DNA of 64,000 nt from Brevundimonas sp. AJA228-03 (GTDB lineage Bacteria > Pseudomonadota > Alphaproteobacteria > Caulobacterales > Caulobacteraceae), in contig NZ_CP059297.1 of the NCBI RefSeq assembly GCF_017795885.1, positions 1-64,000 of the forward strand, given 5' to 3'. Positions 10,397 through 20,291 of the stretch are shown piece after piece. A model generated the notes under the pieces. It was not told where the DNA came from. It did no database searches and saw only the letters and a program-made list of their open reading frames with translations. The position numbers and the translations under genes are program-made. How positions within the stretch are numbered: position 1 is the first letter of the stretch; each line of letters begins with the position of its first letter.

Positions 10397-10582
10397 TCCT
10401 GCGAAAGACCGGTCCGGACCTCATCCGGGCCGGTCTGTGAACGCGACGTCGCGCCGCATCTTCTCGCCTGCGGAGCATCACGAACGCGTGAGGAATTCCC
10501 TTGCGGTTTCGCTCACGATCCCGTTATCTCAGACACAGCGAGGTCCAAAAACTCGCAAAACCCCTAGGGAAGGAAATCTACA

Positions 10583-10873
10583 ATGCGCATCGTTGCCCTG
10601 ATTGCCGCTTCGGCCGCCGCTCTGGCCCTGGCCGCCTGCCAACCCGCTGCTGAAGACAAGGCTGACGCCGCCGCCGCAGACGCGACCGCCGCTGCCGACA
10701 CCGCTACGGACGCTGCCGCGACCGCTGACGCTGCCGCCACCGACGCCGCCGCTGCTGCCGGTGCCGCCACCGACGCTGCTGCCCCGGCCCCCGCTGCCGA
10801 CGCCGCCATGGCTCCGGCTCCGGCTGCCGCCGACGGCGCGATGGCTCCGGCTGAAAAGGCCGCCGCGCACTAA
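10583..10873 (+). CDS. Alanine-rich lipoprotein
   Basis: A 96-aa predicted lipoprotein: signal peptide with lipobox LAAC (Cys near residue 19), then an almost pure Ala/Asp/Thr/Pro repeat region and a GAMAPAEKAAAH end. It is preceded by GGGAAGGAAA, a strong ribosome-binding site, and followed by a good terminator at 10924-10952, so it is likely an independently and highly expressed envelope protein. It is paralogous to the 52-aa protein encoded at 10238. No enzymatic function is suggested. Confidence 0.8.
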   Translation: MRIVALIAASAAALALAACQPAAEDKADAAAADATAAADTATDAAATADAAATDAAAAAGAATDAAAPAPAADAAMAPAPAAADGAMAPAEKAAAH

Positions 10874-10923
10874 GGCCTGTCGGTCTCAAGAAAGCGTCGG
10901 GGCGGGGTGATCCTCGTCCCGGG

Positions 10924-10952
10924 AAGGGGTCGCCTACGGGCGGCCCCTTTTT
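10924..10952 (+). terminator. Rho-independent terminator after the Ala-rich lipoprotein gene
   Basis: AAGGGGTCGCC, loop TAC, then the pairing GGCGGCCCCTT arm (one G-T wobble) followed by a run of five T. It lies about 50 bp after the stop at 10873 and before mnmC. Confidence 0.85.
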
Positions 10953-10982
10953 GATTCGGGCCTCAGCGGCTAAGCCGCGCCG

Positions 10983-12761
10983 ATGCGTGTCCCCGCCGAT
11001 CGTGATCCACAGCTGGTCTGGACCGAGGCGGACGAACCGCGCTCGGGCCGGTTCGACGATGTCTACTTTTCCGCCGAAGATGGACTGGCCGAGACCCGTG
11101 CCGTCTTTCTGCGGGGGTGCGGCCTGCCGGACGCCTGGAAGGATCGACCGCATTTCACCATCGCGGAGCTCGGCTTCGGCACAGGCCTGAACATCGTCGC
11201 CGTGCTCGACCTGTGGCAGCGGACCCGGACCCCCGGCCAGCGGCTAAGCCTGTTCTCGGTGGAGGGCTTTCCCCTGGTACCGGAGGAGGCGAGGCGGGCC
11301 CTGTCACACTGGCCGGAGGTGGCATCCTCAGCCGAGGCCCTGCTGTCCGGATGGCCCGCCTCCACCCCGGGGTTTCATCGGATCGACCTGCCCGGCTTCG
11401 CCGCCACCCTGGATCTGGCGATAGGACCGGTCGACCGGGCGCTGGCGCAGTGGTCGGGCCTGGCCGACGCCTGGTTCCTCGACGGCTTCAGCCCTGCGAC
11501 CAATCCCGACATGTGGTCGGAAGCGGTCATGGACGCGATCGCGGCGCGCTCCGCCCCGGACGCCCGAATCGCGACGTTCACGGTGGCGGGCGACGTCCGC
11601 CGTCGCCTTTCGGACCGCGGCTTCGTCGTCGAGAAGATGCCGGGCCATGGGCGCAAGCGCCAGCGGCTGGAGGCCAGACTCAGGGGGACCGGCCTGCCTC
11701 ACCCTGCCCCGGCTTCCATCGCCATCGTGGGTGCGGGCATCGCGGGGGCCTCGGTCGCCCGCGCCCTGGCCGCGCAAGGCGTGTCGGCGGCGGTTTACGA
11801 ATCGTCCGGACCCGGCCACGGCGCGTCCGGATTTCCGGCCGCCCTGGTCACCCCCCGGTTCGATCTCGGCGACGGGACCATCGCGGCCCTGTTCGCCCAG
11901 GCCTTGGAGCGGGCGGGTGCCCTCTATAGAGACATTCCAGACGCCGTCCTGGCCCATGGCGTGGTGCAGAAGCCAGGCAACGAGCGTGACCGGGCGCGAC
12001 TTGCCCGGATCGTCGACCAGCCGATCTGGGATCCCGGCGCGATGCGGCTGGACGACGATGGCGATCTGGTCATGCGCGACGCCCTGACCGTCGCCCCGGC
12101 TGCGATCCTTGCCCACTGGCTGGGCCCGGCGGAGATGAAGCCGGGAAACGTGTCCTCGATCGTGCCGGACGGCTCCGGCTGGACGCTTCTGGATGCCGCG
12201 GGCCAGACCCTGGCGGAGGTCGAAACCGTCGTCCTGTGCGCGGGCGCGGGCAATGCCGACCTGATCCCGGGCATAACGCTCTCGCCCGTCCGGGGTCAGG
12301 CCGACTGGATCCTTCACGCGCGGCCCGTTGCCGCGGCCTGGGGCGGCTATGTCGCACCGACCCGCGACGGCTTCCTGTTCGGGGCGACCCACGACAGGGA
12401 CGAGACGACGAGCGAAGTTCGCGCCGCCGACACGATCCGCAACCTGGCCACCCTGGCCGCGCGCTTCCCGGACCTGGCGGCCGGTGTCGATCCGGCCACC
12501 GTCACGTCTCGCGCCGCCATCCGGGCGACGACGCGCGATCGCCTTCCGGTCTGCGGGGCCGTGCCGGTCCAACCCGGCCTGTTCGTTCTGGGCGGGCTCG
12601 GCTCACGCGGCTTCTGCCTGGCTCCCCTGCTGGCAGAGCATCTCGTCGCCCGGGCCCTGGGTCGTCCGTCGCCTTTGCCCGCCGATATCGCGAACCGCAT
12701 CGCGCTCACGCGCACCGCGCTTCAGGCCCTTGTGGAACCATCCGTCCGGCAGGATGATTGA
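10983..12761 (+). CDS. mnmC: Bifunctional tRNA mnm5s2U34 biosynthesis protein MnmC
   Basis: Two-domain enzyme that completes 5-methylaminomethyl-2-thiouridine at the tRNA wobble position. The N-terminal SAM-dependent methyltransferase (MnmD) domain has ELGFGTGLN at residues 62-70 and WFLDGFSPATNP near 164-175. The C-terminal FAD-dependent oxidoreductase (MnmC1) domain begins with IAIVGAGIAGAS near 246-257 and ends with the GLGSRGFCLAPLLAE motif. The length (592 aa) fits full two-domain MnmC, which is less common than separate MnmD in alphaproteobacteria. Confidence 0.94.
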   Translation: MRVPADRDPQLVWTEADEPRSGRFDDVYFSAEDGLAETRAVFLRGCGLPDAWKDRPHFTIAELGFGTGLNIVAVLDLWQRTRTPGQRLSLFSVEGFPLVPEEARRALSHWPEVASSAEALLSGWPASTPGFHRIDLPGFAATLDLAIGPVDRALAQWSGLADAWFLDGFSPATNPDMWSEAVMDAIAARSAPDARIATFTVAGDVRRRLSDRGFVVEKMPGHGRKRQRLEARLRGTGLPHPAPASIAIVGAGIAGASVARALAAQGVSAAVYESSGPGHGASGFPAALVTPRFDLGDGTIAALFAQALERAGALYRDIPDAVLAHGVVQKPGNERDRARLARIVDQPIWDPGAMRLDDDGDLVMRDALTVAPAAILAHWLGPAEMKPGNVSSIVPDGSGWTLLDAAGQTLAEVETVVLCAGAGNADLIPGITLSPVRGQADWILHARPVAAAWGGYVAPTRDGFLFGATHDRDETTSEVRAADTIRNLATLAARFPDLAAGVDPATVTSRAAIRATTRDRLPVCGAVPVQPGLFVLGGLGSRGFCLAPLLAEHLVARALGRPSPLPADIANRIALTRTALQALVEPSVRQDD

Positions 12762-12782
12762 TCTCCCACGGGAGATCCTCTG

Positions 12783-13190
12783 ATGCGCCATTACGCCGTC
12801 CTTCTGTGCCTCGGTGCCGTCGCCGCCTGCGCACCGACCGCGCCCGTCCATCCGGAGGCCGAGGTCGCCCGACAGACCCGGCCGCGTCAGTGCTTCGACC
12901 AATCCCAGGTCACGAACTTTCGCCAGGGCGACGCCCGGAGCCTCTACATCCGCGTGCTGAACCGCGACGTCTATCAGCTCTCGGCCGGCGGCTGCCTCGA
13001 TATCGATTTTGCCGTTACCCTCGCGATCACGCAGGATTTCGGCGGCTCGGGTCAGGTATGCGTCGGCGACACCGTTCGGCTGTATACCGCAGGTAGCCCC
13101 GGAGCGACCGACGTTCCCTGTCGCGCGCGGATCGACCGCAAGCTGACGGAGGCGGAGATCGAGGCCCTGCCGTCGCGCCAGCGCCCCTGA
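12783..13190 (+). CDS. DUF6491 family lipoprotein
   Basis: A 135-aa secreted protein with a signal peptide ending in VAAC (lipobox-like, Cys near residue 16). The mature part matches the DUF6491 pattern common in Caulobacterales and Sphingomonadales: RQCFDQSQVTNFR, LYIRVLNRDVYQL, CLDIDFA, VCVGDTVRLY, PCRARIDRKLTEAEIEALPSR. The paired Cys residues suggest disulfides. Function unknown. It lies 21 bp after mnmC. Confidence 0.85.
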   Translation: MRHYAVLLCLGAVAACAPTAPVHPEAEVARQTRPRQCFDQSQVTNFRQGDARSLYIRVLNRDVYQLSAGGCLDIDFAVTLAITQDFGGSGQVCVGDTVRLYTAGSPGATDVPCRARIDRKLTEAEIEALPSRQRP

Positions 13191-13196
13191 TACGTG

Positions 13197-15341
13197 TCAG
13201 CCCTTCTGGGCGTATCCCAGCCTCTGGTTCAGCTTCTCGATCAGGTCGATGGCCGTGTCGGCGATGACCGAGCCGGGCGGATAGACGGCTGCCGCTCCCA
13301 TATCGATCAGGGTCTGGACGTCGCCCGGCGGGATGACGCCGCCCACGGTGATCATGATGTCCGGTCGCCCCAGCTTCTCCAGCTCGGCCTTCAGCGCAGG
13401 CACCAGCGTCAGATGCCCCGCCGCCAGCGAGGAGGCCCCGACTACGTGGACGTTGTTCGCCACAGCGTCCCGGGCGGCCTCCGCCGGGGTCTGGAACAGG
13501 GGTCCCGCCACGGCGTCGAGGCCCAGGTCGCCATAGGCTGTCGCAACGACCTTCTGACCCCGGTCGTGACCGTCCTGGCCCAATTTGGCGATCAGGATAC
13601 GCGGCGGCCCCCCGTCGTTCTCGACGAAGGCAGCGACCATGTCGCGGGCGCGGCTGATCCTCGGATTGGCCCCGGCCTCCCGGGCATAGACGCCCGACAC
13701 CGTCTTCACCGTCGCGACATGGCGTCCGAAAGCGGCCTCCAGCGCGTCGGACATCTCGCCGACCGTGGCATGGGCGCGGCCGGCGCGGACGCAGAGTTCC
13801 AGCAGGTTTGCGGACCCCTTTGCCCCTTCGGTCAGGGCGGCGAGGGCGGCCTGCACCGCAGCCTCGTCCCGTTCGGCCCGCAGGCGTTTCAGCTTGTCGA
13901 TCTGGGCCGCCAGCACCGCTGCATTGTCGACCTTCAGCACCGGGATGTCGTCGGGCGTGGCGTTCAGATAACGGTTCACGCCGACCACCGTCTGCTGGCC
14001 GGTGTCGATCCGCGCCTGGGTCCGGGCTGCCGCCTCCTCGATCCGCAGCTTGGGCAGCCCGGCCTCGATCGCCGCCGCCATCCCGCCCAGGTCGCGCACC
14101 TCGGCCATGTGTGCCCGCGCCCGTTCGGCCAATTCGTGTGTGAGCCGCTCCACGAAGAAACTGCCGCCCCAGGGGTCGATGACCTTCGTCAACCCCGTCT
14201 CCAGCTGCAGCAGCAGCTGGGTGTTGCGCGCGATCCGGGCCGAGAAATCCGTCGGCAGGGCCAGGGCCTCGTCCAGCGAATTGGTGTGCAGCGACTGCGT
14301 CTGGCCGCCCGCCGCCGCCATCGCCTCGATCATCGTCCGGGGCACGTTGTTGAACACGTCCTGAGCCGCCAGCGACCAGCCCGAGGTTTGGCAGTGGGCA
14401 CGCAGGGAGAGGCTGCGCGGGTCCCTGGGCGCGAACTCGGCCTGGACCGCCTCGGCCCACAGCAGGCGTCCGGCGCGCAGCTTGGCCACCTCCATGAAAT
14501 AGTCCATGCCGATGGCCCAGAAAAAGCTCAGGCGCGGCGCGAAACGGTCCACGTCCATACCGGCCGCCACCCCGGCGCGGATGTATTCCAGCCCGTCGGA
14601 CAGGGTATAGGCCAGCTCCAGATCGGCAGAGGCCCCCGCCTCCTGCATATGATAGCCGCTGATGGAGATGGAGTTGAACTTCGGCGTCTCCTGCGCCGTC
14701 CAGGCGAAGATGTCGGCGATGATCCGCATCGAGGGTCCGGGCGGATAGATGTAGGTGTTCCGGACCATGAACTCCTTCAGGATGTCGTTCTGGATGGTCC
14801 CGGTCAGGGCCGCGTGGGCGACGCCCTGCTCCTCAGCCGCCACGACATAGAGGGCCAGGATCGGCAGGACCGCGCCGTTCATGGTCATCGACACAGACAT
14901 CTGGTCCAGCGGGATGCCGTCGAACAGGGTCCGCATGTCCAGGATGGAATCGATGGCCACCCCCGCCATGCCGACATCGCCGGCCACCCGCGGATGGTCG
15001 GAATCGTAGCCCCGGTGGGTCGCCAGGTCGAAGGCGATCGACAGCCCCTTCTGCCCGGCCGCGAGGTTCCGGCGATAGAAGGCGTTCGAAGCCTCGGCGG
15101 TGGAGAAGCCGGCGTACTGGCGGATGGTCCACGGATTGGACGCATACATGGTCGGATACGGCCCGCGCACGAACGGCGCGAACCCGGGCAGGCCGTCGGT
15201 GAAGTTCAGGTCGGCGATGGCCGCTGCGTCGTAGGCGGGCGCGATATCGATGCCTTCCGGCGTGCGGATGGGCGCGCGGTCGAGGGCGCCGCCGAGGGGC
15301 GACAGGTCGAGAGCGGTTTTGGTGAAATCGGGCATGCTCAT
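13197..15341 (-). CDS. mutB: Methylmalonyl-CoA mutase, large (catalytic) subunit
   Basis: Adenosylcobalamin-dependent interconversion of succinyl-CoA and (R)-methylmalonyl-CoA, used in propionate, branched-chain amino acid and odd-chain fatty acid metabolism. The product is 714 aa. The N-terminal TIM-barrel carries YDSDHPRV and the substrate-binding region, and the C-terminal cobalamin domain has the base-off motif DxHxxG as DGHDRG at residue 590, then GGVIPPGD. The start at 15341 overlaps the small-subunit stop as ATGA, indicating coupled synthesis of the heterodimer. Confidence 0.96.
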   Translation of the reverse strand: MSMPDFTKTALDLSPLGGALDRAPIRTPEGIDIAPAYDAAAIADLNFTDGLPGFAPFVRGPYPTMYASNPWTIRQYAGFSTAEASNAFYRRNLAAGQKGLSIAFDLATHRGYDSDHPRVAGDVGMAGVAIDSILDMRTLFDGIPLDQMSVSMTMNGAVLPILALYVVAAEEQGVAHAALTGTIQNDILKEFMVRNTYIYPPGPSMRIIADIFAWTAQETPKFNSISISGYHMQEAGASADLELAYTLSDGLEYIRAGVAAGMDVDRFAPRLSFFWAIGMDYFMEVAKLRAGRLLWAEAVQAEFAPRDPRSLSLRAHCQTSGWSLAAQDVFNNVPRTMIEAMAAAGGQTQSLHTNSLDEALALPTDFSARIARNTQLLLQLETGLTKVIDPWGGSFFVERLTHELAERARAHMAEVRDLGGMAAAIEAGLPKLRIEEAAARTQARIDTGQQTVVGVNRYLNATPDDIPVLKVDNAAVLAAQIDKLKRLRAERDEAAVQAALAALTEGAKGSANLLELCVRAGRAHATVGEMSDALEAAFGRHVATVKTVSGVYAREAGANPRISRARDMVAAFVENDGGPPRILIAKLGQDGHDRGQKVVATAYGDLGLDAVAGPLFQTPAEAARDAVANNVHVVGASSLAAGHLTLVPALKAELEKLGRPDIMITVGGVIPPGDVQTLIDMGAAAVYPPGSVIADTAIDLIEKLNQRLGYAQKG

Positions 15342-16735
15342 ACCGCCGCTCCCCGTTCGAACGCCTCGGCCCAGCGCAGCGGCGAGAGGGGCGGGCACCG
15401 ATCGTCGCCGCCATTCAAAGGGGGCGACGCCTCGGCTTTGGCTTCGACCACGACCGGCCGCGCCTCCGCATCCACGAACTTCGTCACCCCGACCATCTGG
15501 CCACCGCCCTCGGCCAGACGCGCCTTGCCCGCTGCCCGAGACGCCGCGACCCGCTGCTGAAACGCCCCGCCGCGCAGGGAGGCGACGATGCCCCCCTCCC
15601 GCTCGATCCGCTGGAACTCGGCCCAGCCCGCCTCGGCCAGGTCACGCGTGCGGTGGTCCAGATACCATGACCCCGCCGCCGGATCGGCGACGCGGCCGAT
15701 GTGGGCTTCTTCCATCAGGATCAGCTGGGTATTGCGGGCCGCCCGCCGCGCGAAGCCATCGGGTCGTCCGACCGCCCGGCTGAACCCGTCCAGGACCACC
15801 GCGTCGGCCCCGCCGACCGCGCCCGCGAACCCCGCCGCCGTCAGCCGCAGCAGGTTCGGCCAGGGATCCTTCGCTGCCAGCATCCGTCGCGATGACCGCG
15901 CCTCGATCCGGGCCGTCGTCTCGGACCCGAACGCCCGGCTGATCGACCGCCAGATCAGGCGCAGCGCCCGCACCCTGGCCAGACTGTCGAAATACTCCGC
16001 ATCGACGCTGACGCCCAGAACCGTGCCCGCCAGCGCCCGCTCGATCGGCAGCCCGGCCTCGACCGCCGCCTTCAGACAGGTCACGGCGGCGGCGGCGGTA
16101 AAGCCCAGTTCCTGCCCGGCCGACCCACCCGCCTCATGGGCGGCCCGGCCGGTCGCCAGAAAGAAGGTCGCGTCCGGATAGGCCCCGGCATGCCGCGCCG
16201 CCGTGTTCGCCGCCAGTTCGATATGCGCCTCGATCGGACGCGGCGATCCGCCCGCCACCGCGTAGGCGCTCAATGGGTCCATATGGAACATCAGCCTCGC
16301 ACGGGGCGCGCCCTTGGCCACGACCGCCAGGGCATTGGCCGCATCCGGCCCGTCGATCCCGGCGTCGAGTCCGACCGGGGCCAGCTCCATCGCCACGCCG
16401 TTCAACGCACCGCCCAGCGGCCCGGAATCCGCCAGCACGGCCCCCGACAGGATGACAGACGCCGCCCCCCCTTCCAGATCGGCCAGCACCGCCGTATTGG
16501 CCGCGTCAGGGTCGTCGCCCTCGACCAGGGTCCGCAGGTCCCAGGCCCGACCATCCGCATCCGATGCCCGCGGTGCGAACACGGCGTCGGTCGCATTGGC
16601 CCGGCCATACAGGGGCCGCGTGGTCAGGTGGTCGGCGTCCAGATGGACCAGTCCCTCGACCGGCCGGCCTTTCAGCGCCTTCTCAGCCTCCGCGCGCCAG
16701 TCGGCCGGCGACGGGATCGGAAAGGACTGGGACAA
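15338..16735 (-). CDS. mutA: Methylmalonyl-CoA mutase, small subunit
   Basis: Non-catalytic partner of the mutase, 465 aa. It has the mutase barrel character ([50 protein letters not shown]) but lacks the C-terminal cobalamin-binding region with DxHxxG, so it is shorter than bacterial two-domain small subunits of about 620 aa. This truncated form occurs in several proteobacteria. First gene of a two-gene operon, overlapping mutB by 4 bp. Confidence 0.93.
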   Translation of the reverse strand: MSQSFPIPSPADWRAEAEKALKGRPVEGLVHLDADHLTTRPLYGRANATDAVFAPRASDADGRAWDLRTLVEGDDPDAANTAVLADLEGGAASVILSGAVLADSGPLGGALNGVAMELAPVGLDAGIDGPDAANALAVVAKGAPRARLMFHMDPLSAYAVAGGSPRPIEAHIELAANTAARHAGAYPDATFFLATGRAAHEAGGSAGQELGFTAAAAVTCLKAAVEAGLPIERALAGTVLGVSVDAEYFDSLARVRALRLIWRSISRAFGSETTARIEARSSRRMLAAKDPWPNLLRLTAAGFAGAVGGADAVVLDGFSRAVGRPDGFARRAARNTQLILMEEAHIGRVADPAAGSWYLDHRTRDLAEAGWAEFQRIEREGGIVASLRGGAFQQRVAASRAAGKARLAEGGGQMVGVTKFVDAEARPVVVEAKAEASPPLNGGDDRCPPLSPLRWAEAFERGAAV

Positions 16736-16801
16736 GGCGGGCCTCCGGGCTGGGAAGCGGCTCTATTGCTACCGCCGCCCCGACCCGTCCAGCCCAAAGC
16801 C

Positions 16802-18112
16802 TCAGACCTTCGCCGGTGCGTACTTCGGCGACAGGATGTGGATGACCAGCAGCGCCACCAGATAGGCCGAGGCCGCGACCACGAAGATCGGCGTATAGCT
16901 GCCGATCTTGTCCAGCACATAGCCGGCATATTTGGCCATGGCCATGCCACCGAACCCGCCGATCATGCCGCCGATCCCGACCACCGATCCCACTGCCGAG
17001 CGCGGAAAGACATCGCCCGGCATGGCGTACAGGTTGGCCGAGAAGCCCTGGTGCGCGGCGGTGGCGACGCCGATGATCAGGACTGCGACCCACAGGTTGG
17101 CGGCCATGCCGGCGAAGGCGACCGGCAGCACGGCGATGGCGCAGATCAGCATGGTCAGCTTCCTGGCCGCATTCAGGCTCATGCCCCGCTTCAGGAACTG
17201 GCTGGACAGCCAGCCACCCCCGACGGAGCCGACGTCGCTCAGCAGATAGATGGCGATCAGGGGCGGCCCAAAGGTCAGGATGTTCAGGTCGTAGGTCTTC
17301 TGCAGGAATCCCGGGAGCCAGAACAGGAAGAACCACCAGATCGGATCGATCAGGAACTTGCCGAGCGCATAGGCCCAGGTCTCCTTGACCGTCAGCAGCT
17401 TCAGCCAGCCGATCTTGTGCACGGGGTCGGGCGCGTCCTGGGCGATCCAGTTCAGCTCGGCCGGGGTGACGCGCTTGTGCTCGCCCGGACGCTTGTAGAC
17501 CGCGAACCAGATCGGCACCCAGATGAAGCCGAGGACGCCCGTGATGATCAGCGCCATCTGCCAGTTCGGCTCTTCGACCGTCCCCAGCCAGATCGAGGCA
17601 ATGAAGGGGATGATCAGCGGCGTGATGATCGCGCCGATATTGGTGCCGGCGTTGAAGATGCCGACGGCGAAGGCGCGTTCCCTCTTGGGGAACCACTCGG
17701 TCACGGCCTTGATGCCGGCCGGGAAACCGCCGCCCTCCCCGATACCCAGGGCCACGCGCGCGAAGATGGCGGTGTTCAGGCTGCGGATTCCGGCATGGGC
17801 GATGAAGGCCAGCTGCCAGATGATGAAGGCCAGGCCGAAGCCCCAGCGCGCGCCGATCCGGTCGACCAGCCGCCCCCACAGCAGGTAGGAGACGGCATAG
17901 GAGGCCTGGAACCAGAAGACGATGTCGGCATAGTTGGTTTCGGTCCAGCCGAACTCGTCCATCAGGGTCGGCTTCAGAACGCCCAGCGCCTGACGATCAA
18001 CGTAGTTGATGACCATGGCCGCGAACAGCAACCACACGACCACCCAGCGGTACTTGCCTGCGGGCGGCTGGATCTGGATCGGTCCATCCGTCGTGGCAGT
18101 GGCGTCTGTCAT
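16802..18112 (-). CDS. MFS transporter, ACS family (hexuronate/ExuT-like)
   Basis: Inner-membrane anion:cation symporter of the MFS, 436 aa with about 12 transmembrane segments. The ExuT-like character is clear: NYVDRQALGVLKPTLMDEFGWTE at the first helix, LWGRLVDRIGARWG as loop 2-3 motif, and GIGEGGGFPAGIKAVTEWFPKRERA. Uptake of hexuronates from pectin fits its neighbours. It lies 79 bp downstream of the hydratase gene on the same strand and is probably co-transcribed from the operator-controlled promoter near 19100. Confidence 0.88.
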   Translation of the reverse strand: MTDATATTDGPIQIQPPAGKYRWVVVWLLFAAMVINYVDRQALGVLKPTLMDEFGWTETNYADIVFWFQASYAVSYLLWGRLVDRIGARWGFGLAFIIWQLAFIAHAGIRSLNTAIFARVALGIGEGGGFPAGIKAVTEWFPKRERAFAVGIFNAGTNIGAIITPLIIPFIASIWLGTVEEPNWQMALIITGVLGFIWVPIWFAVYKRPGEHKRVTPAELNWIAQDAPDPVHKIGWLKLLTVKETWAYALGKFLIDPIWWFFLFWLPGFLQKTYDLNILTFGPPLIAIYLLSDVGSVGGGWLSSQFLKRGMSLNAARKLTMLICAIAVLPVAFAGMAANLWVAVLIIGVATAAHQGFSANLYAMPGDVFPRSAVGSVVGIGGMIGGFGGMAMAKYAGYVLDKIGSYTPIFVVAASAYLVALLVIHILSPKYAPAKV

Positions 18113-18191
18113 AAACCCCGTCCTCTATGTTTCCGCGTCCTGACCCCCCTTGTCACCGCAGGCGCGGCGCGACGGGTTCCGGATGATATGT

Positions 18192-19004
18192 TCAAGTCCC
18201 GGCCGCGACGACCGTGCAATGGATTTCGCCCACGCCCGAAAAGGCGCAGACCGAGCGGGCCCCGATCTGGACCCGGTGCACGCCGGTGACCGCCCCGGTG
18301 GAGATCAGCGTGCCTTCCGACACCGGTCGTCCACGACGCGCCAGATGTTCGATCAGGAAGCGCACCGATTCCAGCACCCCCATCGGAATGGAGTTGGCCG
18401 TGCCCCGGCCGATAACAGCGCCATCCACGGTCGTCTCGACCTCGATCCCGTCCAGCCGCGCGGCCCAGTCCTCGATCTCGGGCCCCAGCACCAGTCCGCC
18501 ATTGTTGCCGAAGTCCGAGGCCACCACGGCGGAGCCCAGGTCGTTGATGGTCGAAAGGGGGCTGCCCGCCAGCTCCACGCCGACATGCAGCGCCGCGATG
18601 CAGGCGGTCGCCTCTTCCAGCGTCCAGTCCATCTTCGCCGGATCGACCGCACCGACCCGGGCCACGAACTCGGCCTCGACCGCGGCAAAACCATCGGCGA
18701 TGGCGGGCAGCAGCGTGGGCGCGGTGCCCGCGTGCCAGAGATTGCGCGCGAAGATCGGCCCGGCCAGACGCTTCGCGTTCAGGGTCGCCTGCTGGGCGGG
18801 CGGCACCATGCCGACCTTCCAGCCGATGATCCGGTCAGGAAACAGCGCAATAGCGGCATCCTGGGTCTCATAGGCCTCGGACATGCTGGTCGGTGCCTGA
18901 CCGGGATAGGTCGAAAATCCGCGGGCCTTCAGTCGTGCATCCACGAATCTGCCGGCGATCATCGATGCCGTGTCACCCTCGCGGGTCAGGTCCGTGGCGC
19001 TCAT
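18192..19004 (-). CDS. 2-keto-4-pentenoate hydratase-like (FAH superfamily) protein
   Basis: A soluble metal-dependent enzyme of the MhpD-type branch of the fumarylacetoacetate hydrolase superfamily, 270 aa from the ATG at 19004. GWKVGM, the acidic metal-binding segment AAVEAEFVARVG and GSAVVASDFGNNGGLVLG are family features. An in-frame ATG at 19073 would add 23 residues with no family character. It shares an operator region with the divergent LacI gene and precedes the uronate transporter. The substrate is not known; a keto-deoxy sugar acid from pectin breakdown is plausible. Confidence 0.82.
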   Translation of the reverse strand: MSATDLTREGDTASMIAGRFVDARLKARGFSTYPGQAPTSMSEAYETQDAAIALFPDRIIGWKVGMVPPAQQATLNAKRLAGPIFARNLWHAGTAPTLLPAIADGFAAVEAEFVARVGAVDPAKMDWTLEEATACIAALHVGVELAGSPLSTINDLGSAVVASDFGNNGGLVLGPEIEDWAARLDGIEVETTVDGAVIGRGTANSIPMGVLESVRFLIEHLARRGRPVSEGTLISTGAVTGVHRVQIGARSVCAFSGVGEIHCTVVAAGT

Positions 19005-19100
19005 GCCGCCACCCAATCTTGCCGAATGCCCGTCACGCGCCGTCCCAACATATTGCCTGTCGCCGGTCTTCATGCCGGATCGGCGAATAACTGACGGGGA

Positions 19101-19115
19101 TGGTAACCGGTGTCA
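19101..19115 (+). promoter_or_regulatory. LacI-type operator, site 1 (hydratase/lacI divergent promoter)
   Basis: TGGTAACCGGTGTCA, centred on CCGG, between the divergent hydratase and LacI genes. Its exact reverse complement occurs at 21024-21038 and a 13/15 match at 22958-22972. The central C-G dyad with outer TG/CA fits LacI-family operators. Binding by the neighbouring LacI protein is inferred. Confidence 0.75.
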
Positions 19116-19177
19116 ACGGCCTTGCGAAGGCCAGGGCCGCCATGGCATCCAACGCCGCTCGCCTGTAAGGCCATGCG

Positions 19178-20257
19178 TTGCACTCAATGAGGTCGAGCTT
19201 GTCCGACGACGACACTGCCCCGGCGCCCCCCGGATTGAAACAAGGCAAACGGCCCACGATCAACGACGTGGCTCGCATCGCCGGGGTCTCCAAGAAGACC
19301 GTTTCGCGCGTCATCAACCAGTCGCCCTTCGTGCGGGAGGAAACCCGCGTCAAGGTCACCGCCGTCATCGACGACCTGGGCTTCGTCCCGGATCTCCAGG
19401 CGCGCGGCCTGGCCTTCCGGCGCTCCTTCCTGGTCGGTCTGATCTACGACAATCCCAGCCCCAACTATATCGTCAACATGCAGCAGGGCGTGCTGGACGC
19501 CCTGAAGGGATCGGGGCTGGAACTCGTCGTCCACCCGTGCTCGCGGCAGTCCGACACCGTCGTGGCCGACATCCGCGCCTTCGTGGAACGCCAGAAGCTG
19601 TTCGGCGTGATCCTGCCGCCCTCGGTGTCGGAGGACGAACGCGTCGTCCAGACGCTGCGGGACCTCGACTGCCCCTACGTCCGCATCGCCTCCGTCGCGC
19701 TGGATGTGCCGGGAGCCATGCTGGTGACCAACGACCACCTTGGCGCGGCCGAGGCCGGGCGGCATCTGGCCGACCTGGGCCACACCCGCATCGGCTTCAT
19801 CTCCGGCCCCGCCTCCTTCCGGTCCAGCGGGGTGCGCGGCGGCGGCTTCCGTGACGCCCTGGCCGAAAGGGGCGTGGCGCTCGACGACCGCTACGTCGCA
19901 GAGGGAGCCTATACGTTCGAATCGGGGGTGGAGGCGGCGATGAGCCTGCTGGCGCTCGATCCGCGCCCGACCGCCATCTTCACCGGCAACGACGAGATGG
20001 CGCTGGGCGTCTTCAAGGCCGCACGCGACCTGGGCCTGGAGATTCCCCGGGACCTGTCCGTCGTGGGATATGACGACCTGCCCATGGCGTCGCGGGTCTG
20101 GCCGAACCTGACATCGGTCCGGCTGCCGATCCGCGACATGGGTCGGATGGCGGCGGAAAAGCTGCTGGCCCCGATGCGCGGGCTGGATCCGGCCAGGCTG
20201 GGCCAGCCCGAGGTCCGGCCATCGCTTGTGGTCCGGGATTCGGCCCGGGGATTGTAG
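19178..20257 (+). CDS. LacI-family transcriptional regulator of the pectin/uronate cluster
   Basis: DNA-binding repressor, 359 aa. The N-terminal LacI helix-turn-helix is TINDVARIAGVSKKTVSRVIN (residues 27-47), followed by the hinge and a periplasmic-binding-like effector domain with FTGNDEMALGVFKAARDLG and PRDLSVVGYDDLP. A TAAGG sequence 7 nt before the TTG at 19178 supports that start; an ATG at 19187 is the alternative. It sits among pectin-degradation genes, three of whose upstream regions share one palindrome, so local and auto-regulation is likely. The effector is probably a KDG-pathway intermediate (inference). Confidence 0.92.
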   Translation: MHSMRSSLSDDDTAPAPPGLKQGKRPTINDVARIAGVSKKTVSRVINQSPFVREETRVKVTAVIDDLGFVPDLQARGLAFRRSFLVGLIYDNPSPNYIVNMQQGVLDALKGSGLELVVHPCSRQSDTVVADIRAFVERQKLFGVILPPSVSEDERVVQTLRDLDCPYVRIASVALDVPGAMLVTNDHLGAAEAGRHLADLGHTRIGFISGPASFRSSGVRGGGFRDALAERGVALDDRYVAEGAYTFESGVEAAMSLLALDPRPTAIFTGNDEMALGVFKAARDLGLEIPRDLSVVGYDDLPMASRVWPNLTSVRLPIRDMGRMAAEKLLAPMRGLDPARLGQPEVRPSLVVRDSARGL

Positions 20258-20261
20258 GCCT

Positions 20262-20287
20262 TGTCCCTCCCCCGAAGGGCAGGGACA
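20262..20287. terminator. Hairpin between convergent lacI and rpiB-like genes
   Basis: TGTCCCT (20262-20268) pairs with AGGGACA (20281-20287), with an inner CCC-GAA-GGG stem. It fills the 34-bp gap between two convergent genes, the right place for a bidirectional terminator, though it has no T-tract. Confidence 0.55.
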
Positions 20288-20291
20288 TCCC

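Noticed and set aside
13194..15560. A 788-codon plus-strand open frame
   Set aside because: Antisense to the methylmalonyl-CoA mutase genes; no domain character.
18113..18191. A fourth LacI operator before the MFS transporter
   Set aside because: No match to the 15-mer beyond a GGTGACA half; the transporter is more simply read from the hydratase promoter.
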